Notes: generated by a model not told the origin, from the sequence alone. 64,000 bases of DNA from an uncultured Aquimarina sp. (GCA_947496355.1 CANMCO010000007.1:248001-312000), one strand, 5' to 3'; shown: positions 46,749 to 56,042, counted from the stretch's first letter. Numbers and translations are program-made.

Positions 46749-47063
46749 ATGCAGCACAAAAAAACAATAGTTAACCTTAAATTTAAATCAAATTTACCTA
46801 CCGAAAAAGTTTGTGAAATATCAAAAACACGAAAAACCCTATTGAAAAATACTAAAGGACTGATTTCATTATTTTGCTATACGAATGAAGAAACTAATAC
46901 CGTTGGTGGCACTTATATTTTTGAAAATATACAACTTGCACATCAGTATTTAAGTCAGTTTTTAACCGAAGGTCTTGGTCCAAAATATGGAATAATCCCA
47001 ATGACATTAAAGATAGATATTGGCTGTTTGAAAGATGAAATACAAGGAGATAATGTAGAATAA
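46749..47063 (+). CDS. YdhR-like dimeric alpha-beta barrel protein
   Basis: The 104-residue protein has TKGLISLFCYTNEETNTVGGTYIFENIQ, split as a beta strand, a turn and the VGGTYIFE strand, then LAHQYLSQFLTEGLGPKYGI. This layout matches YdhR-type putative monooxygenases with a ferredoxin-like ABM fold. It is soluble. The role is unknown; small ABM proteins often act on quinones or haem-like compounds. It converges with the SRAP-like gene after 7 bases. Confidence 0.6.
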   Translation: MQHKKTIVNLKFKSNLPTEKVCEISKTRKTLLKNTKGLISLFCYTNEETNTVGGTYIFENIQLAHQYLSQFLTEGLGPKYGIIPMTLKIDIGCLKDEIQGDNVE

Positions 47064-47070
47064 CCTAATG

Positions 47071-47772
47071 CTATGGTAAAGGGATGCCTTCATAATAGAC
47101 AGGTTCGAGCATAGATTCGTAAGTGATATCATTCTTAAAAAATTCTTTGGCGATTGGGTGTGCTTTTAATTCTAGTGTATTAGGAAGATTTAGGATATGA
47201 TTGATTTCATTCATATCAGTTTTAGAATTTAACCAACTATTCCTTAAATCATCAGGAATAAATATTGGCATTGTTGTACTTAGATTTTGTATTTTATCTA
47301 CAATACCTGTCGTTTTTGTCATTAGCATTGAACAAGTAATGAACCCATCATCCAGTATATTATAAATTCCAGCCATATAAAAAGGTTTTTTAGCGTTCAG
47401 ATATACATAATAAGGATATAGAGAACCGTTGTGTAAATGGTATATAAAAAAACCGGTTATAATAATAAGACAACGTCGTTTGTGGTAAGATTCTTCAAAT
47501 ATTCCATTAGAATTTAAATTTTCTTTAGAAACATTTAAGGTGTCCAAAGCTTTTTGAAAATCAGACCATTCGCCCTCATAATTATTAGGCAGAAGCCCCC
47601 AAATTGCATATGATATATGATTTCGTTGATCCATTGTAATTATAGATAATATAGCCTCTTGGGTACCATCGATAACAGAGCTGGGAGTGTATAATCTTGG
47701 AAACTTATACTTAATACCTAATTCTTTTTCGATGAATTCTCTCTCTGCAATATTTGAAATCTTCTTATACAT
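47071..47772 (-). CDS. SRAP/HMCES-like protein with lost catalytic residues
   Basis: The 233-residue protein aligns by pattern with SOS response-associated peptidases (YedK/HMCES): AIWGLLPNNY at 56-65, RRCLIIITGFF at 99-109, PFYMAGIYN at 130-138 and LSTTMPIFI at 164-172. Active members start Met-Cys and use Cys2 to cap abasic sites. Here residue 2 is tyrosine. The GFYEW glutamate is replaced in GFFIYH, and the His before RMP is not seen in IQNLSTTMP. It may be an inactive or re-purposed paralogue that binds DNA without cross-linking. An error at the start codon is unlikely, because the following sequence also diverges. Confidence 0.75.
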   Translation of the reverse strand: MYKKISNIAEREFIEKELGIKYKFPRLYTPSSVIDGTQEAILSIITMDQRNHISYAIWGLLPNNYEGEWSDFQKALDTLNVSKENLNSNGIFEESYHKRRCLIIITGFFIYHLHNGSLYPYYVYLNAKKPFYMAGIYNILDDGFITCSMLMTKTTGIVDKIQNLSTTMPIFIPDDLRNSWLNSKTDMNEINHILNLPNTLELKAHPIAKEFFKNDITYESMLEPVYYEGIPLP

Positions 47773-48015
47773 TATTATAAATTACTTCTGCAAGTAAAAA
47801 AAAAACGGACTGCTAAGTTAACGCGTATCATTTAAATAATAACGCATTCAATAAGTTGAACGTTAAAATTTGATAATTGTTTGCTGATTTGCACAATAGC
47901 GATAAGTAAATACTCAAAAACGTTAAACAATGGTAGATCAACCAACTACTTTTGTAGTGTAGATATATTACGTAACTATCTTATAATCAATAAATAAACC
48001 ATTAAGAAGGATATT

Positions 48016-49029
48016 ATGAAAAAATTAGAAAATGATTTGGTGAGCGTTCCTTCTGAGTTAAATATTCTTAAAGAGCATCTCAAAGGAAATATTACTGTAG
48101 ATTATGATATTCATACGCTAACTTTAGATCCGGTGGTCGGTAATGGGCAAGTACGTTATACTAATTTGCAAAGCGGTTTACAAACGTTTGATTTCAATTT
48201 AAAATTAAATGAAGATATTGAAATCCCCATAGATTATATGACATCAGAATCCATTCAGTTTTTGTATTGTTTAGAGGGTCATTGTTATCATCAATTTGAA
48301 TCTTTCGAAAAAATCAATTTGATTGGTCAATTTCAAACTGCAGTTGCACATAGCGATAAAGGTTTGGTAAGCAAAATTATTATTAAAAAAGATAATCATT
48401 TGATGCTTAATATTATCTGTGTAAATAAGAAAGAATACTTCGATAAGTTCAGTAAAGAGAACAATCCATTTGGTAAAAAACTTCAAAGTTTACTCTATGA
48501 TATCGGAAAGAAATCAAAACATTTTCATTTAGGTGGCTATAGTTTGAAAATCGCAGAGCAATTAAAATTGTTATTTGGGATTGAGTATAGTAATGAAGTT
48601 TCTGAATTATTGTCCCAAAAAGGCAGGTATTATCTTGTCTTGGCAAAGCATATAGAACAATTTCAGACGGAAATTGAAAACACATCAAATACAAGTGGGC
48701 TTCTGAAAAACGAGTTAAAGTTGATTTCTCAAGTTAGTGATTATATAAAAGAATATCCAGAGATACAACATAGTATCAAAACCTTGTGTCTAGAGTCTGG
48801 ACTTTCTCCTGCAAAGTTACAAGAAGGTTTTAAGTTTATGTTTGAGAGAACAGTTTCTGATTTTGTAAGGAATGTGCGTTTAGAAAAATCAGAAAAGCTT
48901 ATTAAAACTACAGATTTAACCATTTCGGAAATCGTATATTCTGTAGGACTTACAAGTAGGAGCTATTTCTGCAAGATCTTTAAAAAGAAATATCATTATA
49001 GTCCCAAAGAATATAAATCAAAAAAATAA
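48016..49029 (+). CDS. AraC-family transcriptional regulator (paralogue 3)
   Basis: The 337-residue regulator has the group's N-terminal pattern (GNGQVRYTNLQSGLQTFDF) and FLYCLEGHCYHQF, shared with paralogue 4. The C-terminal HTH includes LCLESGLSPAKLQEGFKFMF and ISEIVYSVGLTSRSYFCKIF. The 243-base upstream region contains GTTAAAC near 47922 and a TAACGCG-rich stretch, but not the full 28-bp repeat. It is followed by a 211-base gap and a DUF3332 gene. Confidence 0.88.
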   Translation: MKKLENDLVSVPSELNILKEHLKGNITVDYDIHTLTLDPVVGNGQVRYTNLQSGLQTFDFNLKLNEDIEIPIDYMTSESIQFLYCLEGHCYHQFESFEKINLIGQFQTAVAHSDKGLVSKIIIKKDNHLMLNIICVNKKEYFDKFSKENNPFGKKLQSLLYDIGKKSKHFHLGGYSLKIAEQLKLLFGIEYSNEVSELLSQKGRYYLVLAKHIEQFQTEIENTSNTSGLLKNELKLISQVSDYIKEYPEIQHSIKTLCLESGLSPAKLQEGFKFMFERTVSDFVRNVRLEKSEKLIKTTDLTISEIVYSVGLTSRSYFCKIFKKKYHYSPKEYKSKK

Positions 49030-49240
49030 CGCAAATTAACAGATGAAATAATTTGATCTCTTTGTTAGACTTTCAGGATGGTTTAAGAGAATAGCTTTAG
49101 CTTTTAGATATTGAAGATCCCCTCTTTAAAAAAATATTTAAAACTTATAAATGATAAGTGAATGAGTTATTGAAATACCTAAATGAGTTAATCTGGCATG
49201 ATGAGGTTATTAAATTTGTAATAACTTAAAATTCTATATT

Positions 49241-49822
49241 ATGAAAAAAATGACAATATGCTTGGCATTATCAGCCTCAGTTCTGTTTTCAAGTTGTTTA
49301 GGATCTTTTAGTGCTTTCAATGGATTAAAAGATTGGAACAATGATTTAAGCGACAGTAGGTTTGTAAATAATCTCGTATTCTGGGGGCTAAACATTGTCC
49401 CTGTTTATGGGTTATTCTTCTTAGGAGATGCAATAATCTTTAACGTAATCGAATTCTGGAGTGGTTCAAATCCATTGGCGATGAATGAAGGAGAAGAAGA
49501 GGTACAAATTGTTGAGCGTGATGGAAGTACCTTCAAAATGACGGCAACCAAAAACAGATTACAGATTAATGTGATTGATGGTCAAAGACAAGGAGAAAAA
49601 CTTGATCTTGTATATAGTCCTTCACAAAAATCCTGGAGTGCCATCAAACCTAATGGAGAAGTAATTAAACTTTCTTCTTTCGAAGAGGGGTTTTTTGTAG
49701 TGCATCTTCCAGATGGGGGTAAAGTAAAGATTGATCCAAACACTCCGCGCAGTGAAGGTTTGGCTTTATTAGATCGTAAAGTAACTTCATATCAAGATTG
49801 TTTACTGGCAGAAAACAACTAG
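49241..49822 (+). CDS. DUF3332 family lipoprotein
   Basis: The 193-residue protein has a lipoprotein signal (LFSSC, Cys19). A hydrophobic middle segment with VFWGLNIVPVYGLFFLGDAI is followed by a beta-rich C-terminal part. The pattern matches DUF3332, a family of unknown function usually carried by Bacteroidota and gammaproteobacteria. It stands alone and ends in a strong terminator at 49847-49883. Confidence 0.85.
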   Translation: MKKMTICLALSASVLFSSCLGSFSAFNGLKDWNNDLSDSRFVNNLVFWGLNIVPVYGLFFLGDAIIFNVIEFWSGSNPLAMNEGEEEVQIVERDGSTFKMTATKNRLQINVIDGQRQGEKLDLVYSPSQKSWSAIKPNGEVIKLSSFEEGFFVVHLPDGGKVKIDPNTPRSEGLALLDRKVTSYQDCLLAENN

Positions 49823-49846
49823 AGTGTTTTTTTTGATTGTGAGAAT

Positions 49847-49883
49847 AAAAAAGAGGTTGTTCCAAAAGCAACTTCTTTTTTTT
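49847..49883 (+). terminator. Rho-independent terminator after DUF3332
   Basis: AAAAAAGAGGTTG at 49847-49859 pairs with CAACTTCTTTTTTT starting at 49869, with one G-U pair and a 9-base loop, and ends in a T run. Confidence 0.8.
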
Positions 49884-49907
49884 AGCTTTAATGTAGAAAA
49901 TTAAGTT

Positions 49908-51008
49908 ATGAAACGTTATAAAAATAGAAACATGTATAGAAAAAAAAGAATTATTATTCCAACTGTAATAATACTTCTTTTGATAGTAGGTAGGTTATTG
50001 TTGCCATATTACGTAAAGAAATACGTGAATAAGGTATTGGCAGATATTCCTGGTTATTATGGTCAAGTAGATGATATAGATATCTCATTGTTAAGAGGTG
50101 CTTATGTTATTGATGGGTTATATCTTAATAAAGTCGATGCAGGATCTCAGATTCCATTTCTGGATTTTGAAAAAACTGATATTTCTATTGAATGGCGATC
50201 TATTTTTAGAGGTAAAATAGTAAGTGAAATCATAATGATCAGACCAAAGCTTACCTATATTTTTGAAGATCACGAAAACGAAGATTCAAAAAGCCCTGAG
50301 ATCAACGACTGGACAAAAGCATTAACTAATTTGATACCTATTGATATCAATAGATTGCAGATTAATAATGGTAAAGCAGCATTTGTTCAATTATCTGCTG
50401 ATCCTAATATCGATTTACATTTTGATCGAATTAAGTTAGAAGCTAAAAACTTGCGTAATGTGATTCGTAAAGACCAAAAATTACCTTCTTCACTAATGGC
50501 TAATGCAGTTTCTGTAGGAAAAGGTAATGTAAAATTACAAGGAAATATGGATCTAGTTAAGAAAATTCCAGATATGGATTTAACATTTGCATTAGAAGAT
50601 GCAAATGCTAGGTCTTTGAATGACTTTACAAATCACTATGCAGGTATCGATTTCAAAAAAGGAGAATACAATATTTATAGCGAGTTGGCTATCGCAGATG
50701 GCTATCTTAAGGGGTATATAAAACCTATGTTGATAGATTCAGAGCTTATAGGTAAAGAGGATGGATTTCTGGAAGCGCTATGGGAAGGTTTTGTTGGATT
50801 CTTCAAATTTGTGCTTAAAAATCATAAAAATGATACATTGGCAACCAAAGTACCGTTAGAAGGAGACTTAAATAGTGTGCAAAGTAATATTTGGGCAACG
50901 ATATTTAATATTTTTGAAAATGCCTGGTTTGAAGCTTTTAAAGGGATGACAGATGATTCTGTGAATTTTGAAGATGCCAAAGAAGCATCTGAGAAGAGAA
51001 AAGAATAA
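49908..51008 (+). CDS. DUF748/AsmA-like envelope protein
   Basis: The 366-residue protein has one N-terminal membrane anchor (about 16-32), then a repeated beta-strand pattern such as LPYYVKKYVNKVLADIPGYY, ISIEWRSIFRGKIVSEI and IRPKLTY. The layout fits the DUF748/AsmA-like group, related to periplasmic lipid-bridge proteins. It lies between the DUF3332 gene and the PA2169-type gene on the opposite strand. Function in envelope stress or lipid handling is inferred. Confidence 0.75.
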   Translation: MKRYKNRNMYRKKRIIIPTVIILLLIVGRLLLPYYVKKYVNKVLADIPGYYGQVDDIDISLLRGAYVIDGLYLNKVDAGSQIPFLDFEKTDISIEWRSIFRGKIVSEIIMIRPKLTYIFEDHENEDSKSPEINDWTKALTNLIPIDINRLQINNGKAAFVQLSADPNIDLHFDRIKLEAKNLRNVIRKDQKLPSSLMANAVSVGKGNVKLQGNMDLVKKIPDMDLTFALEDANARSLNDFTNHYAGIDFKKGEYNIYSELAIADGYLKGYIKPMLIDSELIGKEDGFLEALWEGFVGFFKFVLKNHKNDTLATKVPLEGDLNSVQSNIWATIFNIFENAWFEAFKGMTDDSVNFEDAKEASEKRKE

Positions 51009-51114
51009 AAAGGAAAGATCATTCAGAAAAGTCTTTTTTATCCCCCGATTAGACTATTGTGTTGTTTAGCACGTTCTGAATGACCTCTTCTTGGAAAATA
51101 AACCAATAATATCT

Positions 51115-51564
51115 CTAATTCAGATCTTCTAATCTTCTTATAGAAGATAATCCGGTCATGATTTTGTTTTTTTGTTGCATAAGTAATACTTGCGTGCTAT
51201 TGGGTAAGTTGGTTTCAGATAAAATATCATCATACTCTTCAACAGCCGACTCTTCTCCTCTGATGGCTTCCTCTAGCATAGATTCTTTATTATCTGAAGA
51301 AAATAACGCCTTAATGTCCATCCAGGTTCGGTGAGCAGCTCCTGTTGTGCTTCCTCCTTTGTCAACTTCTTGCCCAAAAGCTTTAATCTCGTTTTTTAAT
51401 TCATGACCAAAGTCATAGCGTTCTTGAGATTTTTGATTAAAATAATTCTTTAATCCAGTATGCTCTACATTCTCTGCTGCCTTTTTAAAGCCTTTTTCTG
51501 CATCATACGTTTTTTCTAATAAATCATTTAATTTGTTTCCAACATCTTCAGAATAGGTTTTCAT
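51115..51564 (-). CDS. PA2169/DUF2383 family four-helix-bundle protein
   Basis: The 149-residue helical protein matches the ferritin-like DUF2383/PA2169 family. Stretches include LNDLLEKTYDAEKGFKKAAE, SQERYDFGHELKNEI and IRGEESAVEEYDDIL. Members are induced in stress; some may bind metal, but the activity is unknown. It is soluble. A divergent paralogue lies at 52423-52923. The next small gene on this strand begins upstream at 51743. Confidence 0.88.
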   Translation of the reverse strand: MKTYSEDVGNKLNDLLEKTYDAEKGFKKAAENVEHTGLKNYFNQKSQERYDFGHELKNEIKAFGQEVDKGGSTTGAAHRTWMDIKALFSSDNKESMLEEAIRGEESAVEEYDDILSETNLPNSTQVLLMQQKNKIMTGLSSIRRLEDLN

Positions 51565-51644
51565 AGATTTTAGTTTTTTATGTGAACGATAATTTGTTTA
51601 AAGATGCTTATCGATTAACATCTTATGGTGTATGTAAGTGCTAT

Positions 51645-51743
51645 TTATTTTCTGCCTCTTTTTCGTATTATTCCTCTTGTAACTACCGTAATAACTCCAG
51701 ATGCAAATCCACTTACTATTAATAAAATAAATTGAAGGATCAT
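51645..51743 (-). CDS. Possible 32-residue single-span membrane protein
   Basis: An ATG at 51743 opens a 32-codon frame with a hydrophobic stretch (ILQFILLIVSGFASGVITVV) and a basic tail (RGIIRKRGRK). The composition is that of a small inner-membrane protein with positive-inside orientation. It lies between stress genes. Support is compositional only. Confidence 0.45.
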   Translation of the reverse strand: MILQFILLIVSGFASGVITVVTRGIIRKRGRK

Positions 51744-51940
51744 GGTCTAAGTATTATTTTTATTCAAAGATAATTTTGTCGTAAGGCTCTTATTTGCTCA
51801 AATAATTGAAAAATTGACTCATTTAAAATTTAACTTTTATGAGTTAAACCAGCTATTTGTAGAGGTTTTGAGTCAAAAAATACTTTGATTGCATTAATGA
51901 TTCTGAATTGTATTATTGAAATTGCAACAAAAACAAAAAG

Positions 51941-52144
51941 ATGATACAAAAAGGGGCTAAAGTAAAGTGGAAATGGGGTAATGGTTATGCTAAAGGTAAA
52001 GTAGAAGAAACATATACAGAAAAAGTGACCAAAACCATTAAAGGAACAGAAGTTACTAGAAATGGCGAAGAAACCAACAAAGCCTTGTTTATAAAACAAG
52101 ATGACGGGGATTACGTACTTAAAAGTGAAAGTGAAATAATTTAA
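51941..52144 (+). CDS. DUF2945 (hypervirulence-associated TUDOR-like) protein
   Basis: The 67-residue protein has KGAKVKWKWGNGYAKGKVEE and ends with a DDGDYVLKSESEI stretch. This matches DUF2945, a small SH3/TUDOR-like domain found in bacteria and fungi. It is soluble. The function is unknown. It lies upstream of the YqaE/Pmp3 gene by 114 bases. Confidence 0.88.
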   Translation: MIQKGAKVKWKWGNGYAKGKVEETYTEKVTKTIKGTEVTRNGEETNKALFIKQDDGDYVLKSESEII

Positions 52145-52258
52145 ATATAGTAATAGACTTTTATATCTAATATAAAATCACGAAGTAGAACTGATTAATA
52201 AATTTAGCATTTTTTTCAACCAAAAACTTAATTATACATTTACAAAAAAAATAACATT

Positions 52259-52411
52259 ATGTCTTTACTAACTATTATCTTAAATATTATTTTACCTCCG
52301 TTAGCTGTTTTTCTTAAACATGGACTAGGTACAACATTTTTAATAAGTTTATTACTTACTCTAATTGGCTGGCTCCCTGGTGTAATACATGCATTCATAG
52401 TGAATAAGTAG
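52259..52411 (+). CDS. YqaE/Pmp3 family membrane protein
   Basis: The 50-residue hydrophobic protein has the two-helix Pmp3 pattern: LNIILPPLAVFLKHGLGTTF then LTLIGWLPGVIHAFIV. Pmp3-type proteolipids in the membrane are induced by salt, cold or envelope stress. It is followed by the DUF2383-like gene 11 bases later, probably in the same transcript. Confidence 0.92.
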   Translation: MSLLTIILNIILPPLAVFLKHGLGTTFLISLLLTLIGWLPGVIHAFIVNK

Positions 52412-52422
52412 CCATACATTCT

Positions 52423-52923
52423 ATGAAAAAAAATTACCAGAAAATTCAAGCGCTCTTAAAAATGACTTTTGAATCTGAAAAAAGATATTATGAGACCGCT
52501 GAGGATATACAAATTGTAGAACTCAAAAGGTTCTTAAATCATCAAAGTGTAGAGCGAAATAAGTATGCAAATGAGTTGGTAGAAGCTTTCACTTTTAATG
52601 AAATCGAACCAGAAATGCTATTTATTAAAAAAGGAAGTCAAAAACATAATGGTTTGGATTTGAAAATAGTCCTTGAAAACTCAAAGTATTTACCTATTGT
52701 GAGGAAATGTTTGAATTATGATGAAGATATTATTGAAAAATGTGCTATGTTGGTAAGAGATAAATCTATACCAGTAGATATTTTAGAAGTAATTACCAGG
52801 TTAATGACATTTTTAATTTTTCAAGGAATAGAAGGTAATCACATTATTGAAGAATTGAAAGCAAAAAATAATCAACAATATCAAACAAAAGTAGTACAAC
52901 TAAGAAACAATTTTTTGCGATAA
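52423..52923 (+). CDS. Divergent DUF2383-like helix-bundle protein
   Basis: The 166-residue protein aligns with the N-terminal half of the PA2169-type protein at 51115: QKIQALLKMTFESEKRYYET corresponds to NKLNDLLEKTYDAEKGFKKA, and HQSVERNKYANEL to QKSQERYDFGHEL. The C-terminal half has diverged, and the ERGEE-like segment is not clear. It is therefore a paralogue that may have changed its metal or partner binding. It is coupled to the Pmp3 gene. Confidence 0.65.
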   Translation: MKKNYQKIQALLKMTFESEKRYYETAEDIQIVELKRFLNHQSVERNKYANELVEAFTFNEIEPEMLFIKKGSQKHNGLDLKIVLENSKYLPIVRKCLNYDEDIIEKCAMLVRDKSIPVDILEVITRLMTFLIFQGIEGNHIIEELKAKNNQQYQTKVVQLRNNFLR

Positions 52924-52984
52924 TGGTTTTGTTGTGCGTATAACAAGGTTTGATATTTCTTACGATTACTGAAAAATGATGTTT

Positions 52985-54016
52985 TTATAATTTTTGATCT
53001 CCTTGTATACCTGATTTGCCATATTCTGATTTGTAAATCTGTACCACAATAAGAAATAAACTTATCAGCAGTGGACCAAAAATAAGCCCTATAAAGCCAA
53101 ATAAAGGAACCCCAACAATGACTCCAATAAGGGTTATTATTGGATGTACATTATCTAATCGTTTTAAAACATATAATCGTACTAAATTGTCAGAGGAACC
53201 GACAACAACAAGACCATATATCAAAATACCCCACGCCTGAAAAGTATGCCCCATAGAGTGTGTAATTATAAAAACAGGTAATATGGCTATCAGTGTACCA
53301 ATAAAAGGGATCATAGATCCTACTGTAACAATTATAAACCAAAAAAATGGATCTTCAATACCAAAAATCAAAAAGCCTATAAGAGCAACAACTCCTTGTA
53401 TGATAGCAACCAATGGGATGCCAACGGCATTAGATCGTACCATTTTCTGGCTTTCATCGCCTATGATTTTTAAGTTATCTTCGTTAATAGGGATGTACTC
53501 AAAAAGAGATTCCCTTAATTTCCTTCGGTTTGTAAACATATAGTATAGTAAAAAGTACATTATTCCAATAGAAATAAATACGTTAAATGTACCTCCAGCA
53601 AATCTTTGTAAATTCTCTGTAACCCAAGAAGAAATAGCATCTGGATCCATTTGAGAACTAATATCATAACCTAATTGGTTTTCCCAGGTATCTAGACGTC
53701 CTTTCAAGGCAATAACGATTCTTTTAGAGTTTTCAGTAACATCACCAATTTTATTGCCCAACATGAATAAGACTCCGGTTACAGGCATTAAAATGCCTAC
53801 AAAAGAGCCTATCATCAAAGTAATCGCTGCAAGATCTGGTTGCCAGCCTTTTCGTACTAATTTTACCATCCATTTACGTAGGATCACATAAATGGTTATG
53901 GCTCCTAATATACCCGAAAGGTAAGGTAAGATTTCTCTGAAGATAAGTCCACCAATCAAGAATATAAGAAGTAATACAAAAACCTGCCGTATGATGTTTG
54001 GGCTAATACTTTTCAT
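52985..54016 (-). CDS. AI-2E exporter family membrane protein
   Basis: The 343-residue protein has about seven or eight membrane segments. Typical C-terminal stretches of the AI-2E/TqsA/PerM family are visible: GSMIPFIGTLIAILPVFII and PIITLIGVIVGVPLFGFIGLIFGPLL, quoted here in overlapping parts. Family members export autoinducer or ions, or act as pumps for unknown solutes. It sits 25 bases downstream of the mechanosensitive channel gene on the same strand, with topoisomerase IB further upstream. Confidence 0.88.
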   Translation of the reverse strand: MKSISPNIIRQVFVLLLIFLIGGLIFREILPYLSGILGAITIYVILRKWMVKLVRKGWQPDLAAITLMIGSFVGILMPVTGVLFMLGNKIGDVTENSKRIVIALKGRLDTWENQLGYDISSQMDPDAISSWVTENLQRFAGGTFNVFISIGIMYFLLYYMFTNRRKLRESLFEYIPINEDNLKIIGDESQKMVRSNAVGIPLVAIIQGVVALIGFLIFGIEDPFFWFIIVTVGSMIPFIGTLIAILPVFIITHSMGHTFQAWGILIYGLVVVGSSDNLVRLYVLKRLDNVHPIITLIGVIVGVPLFGFIGLIFGPLLISLFLIVVQIYKSEYGKSGIQGDQKL

Positions 54017-54041
54017 TATAATTTTGGTATTTGCGGGTGTT

Positions 54042-54929
54042 TTATGCTTCTTCAGTTTCTTTTATCAGCTCAAAATTTTTAGGAAAATCTAATGTTCGTA
54101 TTGGGAATGGGATGTTGATATTATTTTTATCATATGCTTCTTTCATCAACATCATGGTTTCACTTTTGGCTTTGGCAACTTCTAAGGCAGAAGTAGAGTT
54201 AATCCAAAAACGAAGTTCATAGTTAATTGAACTATCTCCAAATTCTCTCCATAAGAACAAAACGTCATCTTTTTTCTGCACTGCTTCAAAATTATTGACT
54301 ATGGTTTCTTTTGTGAGTTTTTCGACAAATCGTAAATCTGACTCATATCCAACACCACACTCAAGAATAACACGGGATTGTGCAGTAGTTGAGTAATTCT
54401 TAATTGGGTTGTCTACAACCAGTTTATTGGGGATATATACCAAATTATTATCTACTTGCTTTATGGTAACGGCACGTAAATCAATATCGATAACTTCTCC
54501 TTCAAAGTCATTGGTTTCTATCCAGTCTCCAAATTTGATGTGTTTTATATAAGAAAGGATAATACCAGAATAGGTATTGGCTAATGCTCCTTGTAATGCT
54601 AAACCAACAGCAAGACCAGCTACCCCAGCACCTGCAAGAATGGTATTAAGCGCTTTATCTAGATTAAGAATACCTAAAATCAGAAATAAACCTATAATGA
54701 CAACAGCTATAGAAATAAATTTTGAAATCAGATTTTTCATTGATGGTTGAAGTCTACTCTTATCAAGTATCTTTCGTGCTAGTTTGCTAATGTATTTTGA
54801 AGCGATAAGTGCTACTATGAATACAAAAACGGCGATCAAAATATTGGGTAAGTTTACTATAATCGAGTCTAGCCACGATTCTAGTTTTTCGTACATCTTT
54901 TTCCAGGCGTTGATTAGTTTATCATTCAT
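54042..54929 (-). CDS. Mechanosensitive ion channel (MscS family)
   Basis: The 295-residue protein has N-terminal membrane helices. It then carries the pore and beta-domain signature GAGVAGLAVGLALQGALANT, SGIILSYIKHIKFGDWIE and VYIPNKLVVDNPIKNYS. This fits the small-conductance mechanosensitive channel that opens on hypo-osmotic shock. It is between the AI-2E-family gene and topoisomerase IB on one strand. Its start is 15 bases after the topoisomerase stop. Confidence 0.92.
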   Translation of the reverse strand: MNDKLINAWKKMYEKLESWLDSIIVNLPNILIAVFVFIVALIASKYISKLARKILDKSRLQPSMKNLISKFISIAVVIIGLFLILGILNLDKALNTILAGAGVAGLAVGLALQGALANTYSGIILSYIKHIKFGDWIETNDFEGEVIDIDLRAVTIKQVDNNLVYIPNKLVVDNPIKNYSTTAQSRVILECGVGYESDLRFVEKLTKETIVNNFEAVQKKDDVLFLWREFGDSSINYELRFWINSTSALEVAKAKSETMMLMKEAYDKNNINIPFPIRTLDFPKNFELIKETEEA

Positions 54930-54944
54930 TCTTTTAACTTTTGA

Positions 54945-56042
54945 TTATTCAATATTTTTTAAAAATTTTGGTGTGTAGTCTTCTAATAATTTTAAAATAG
55001 CATGTTCTGAATTGGTGAAATAATCCTCTAATTGATCAGAAGTACTAAGTTGGTTAAATACTTTTTTTATAGAACCATTTTCATAAGATGATACTACAAA
55101 AGGATGTACATAGTATTTACGACATACATTTCTGGTGTTTCCCAAACTAGTTGCAGCAACATCGTATGCTTTTAAAATATTCTTTTGTATTTCTTTTTCT
55201 TTGGTACTAATTCCCAAATCCATCAAGGTTTCAAAAAAAACTGTAGTCGCGGCCCAGGTTCTGAAATCTTTTGCCGTAAAAAGATCACCACTAATGTTAT
55301 GAAGGTACTTGTTGACCATGCTACTTTCAATACTATGTTTTTCTCCATGCTCATCATAATATTGAAACAACTCCCAACCTGGTATTTCTTCACAACGATT
55401 GACTAATCGGATTAGTCTTTTATTGCGTAGTGTTACAGAATGCTTCTTTCCTTTTTTACCTACAAACTCAAACTTAAGTCTGTCCTTTTCTATATTAACA
55501 TGTCGTGTTCTCATGGTAGATAAACCATAGGTTTTATTACGTTGGGCATATTGCTCATTACCGATGCGAATATGAGTTTCTTCCATTAGTCGTATGATAA
55601 GTGCCAGTACTTTGGTTTTTGTCCAACTTTTTTGTTCTAGATCCCGGTCTACTTGTTTTCTTATTTTGGGAAGCTGTTTGCCAAAGGCAGTCATTTTATA
55701 AAACTTGGTTTGGTTGCGTATAGTATTCCAGAGTGGGTGATAACGGTATTGTTTGCGATTTTTTAAGTCTCTGCCAATAGCTTGTAAATGTCCATTGTCT
55801 ATAGCAGCAATTCTAACTTGATTCCAGGCAGGAGGGATTACGAGACTTTTTATTCTCTCTAGATCTTTTTTGGTTGATAGCTGTGTTCCATTTAAAAGAT
55901 ATCGAAAACCTTTCTTATGTTTTAACCTGGTTATCGTTAATGTATCATCATTCACATATACCAAATTTAGTTGATCAATCACTGTTTCAGGTGCTTTAAT
56001 GATCTGTGTCAAAAACTTAGAATTTGTAAAATCTGTTTTCAT
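54945..56042 (-). CDS. DNA topoisomerase IB (poxvirus type)
   Basis: The 365-residue enzyme has the type IB catalytic residues: RIGNEQY (R159), GKKGKKH, RTWAATTVF (R261) and RKYYVHP, in which Y311 is the expected nucleophile. An N-terminal DNA-clamp domain precedes the catalytic domain. It relaxes supercoils through a 3'-phosphotyrosine. Bacterial TopIB genes are scattered and often lie in stress or accessory regions. It is 18 bases after the hemerythrin gene on the same strand. Confidence 0.93.
   Translation of the reverse strand: MKTDFTNSKFLTQIIKAPETVIDQLNLVYVNDDTLTITRLKHKKGFRYLLNGTQLSTKKDLERIKSLVIPPAWNQVRIAAIDNGHLQAIGRDLKNRKQYRYHPLWNTIRNQTKFYKMTAFGKQLPKIRKQVDRDLEQKSWTKTKVLALIIRLMEETHIRIGNEQYAQRNKTYGLSTMRTRHVNIEKDRLKFEFVGKKGKKHSVTLRNKRLIRLVNRCEEIPGWELFQYYDEHGEKHSIESSMVNKYLHNISGDLFTAKDFRTWAATTVFFETLMDLGISTKEKEIQKNILKAYDVAATSLGNTRNVCRKYYVHPFVVSSYENGSIKKVFNQLSTSDQLEDYFTNSEHAILKLLEDYTPKFLKNIE

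Noticed and set aside
47901..47928. Possible further copy of the 28-bp repeat upstream of AraC paralogue 3
   Set aside because: TTAAAC is present, but the left arm reads GATAAG, which matches GTTTAA poorly.
51019..51083. Long-range 9-bp inverted repeat TCATTCAGA/TCTGAATGA between convergent genes
   Set aside because: The arms are 47 bases apart without a T run. It may be chance, and it was not called a terminator.
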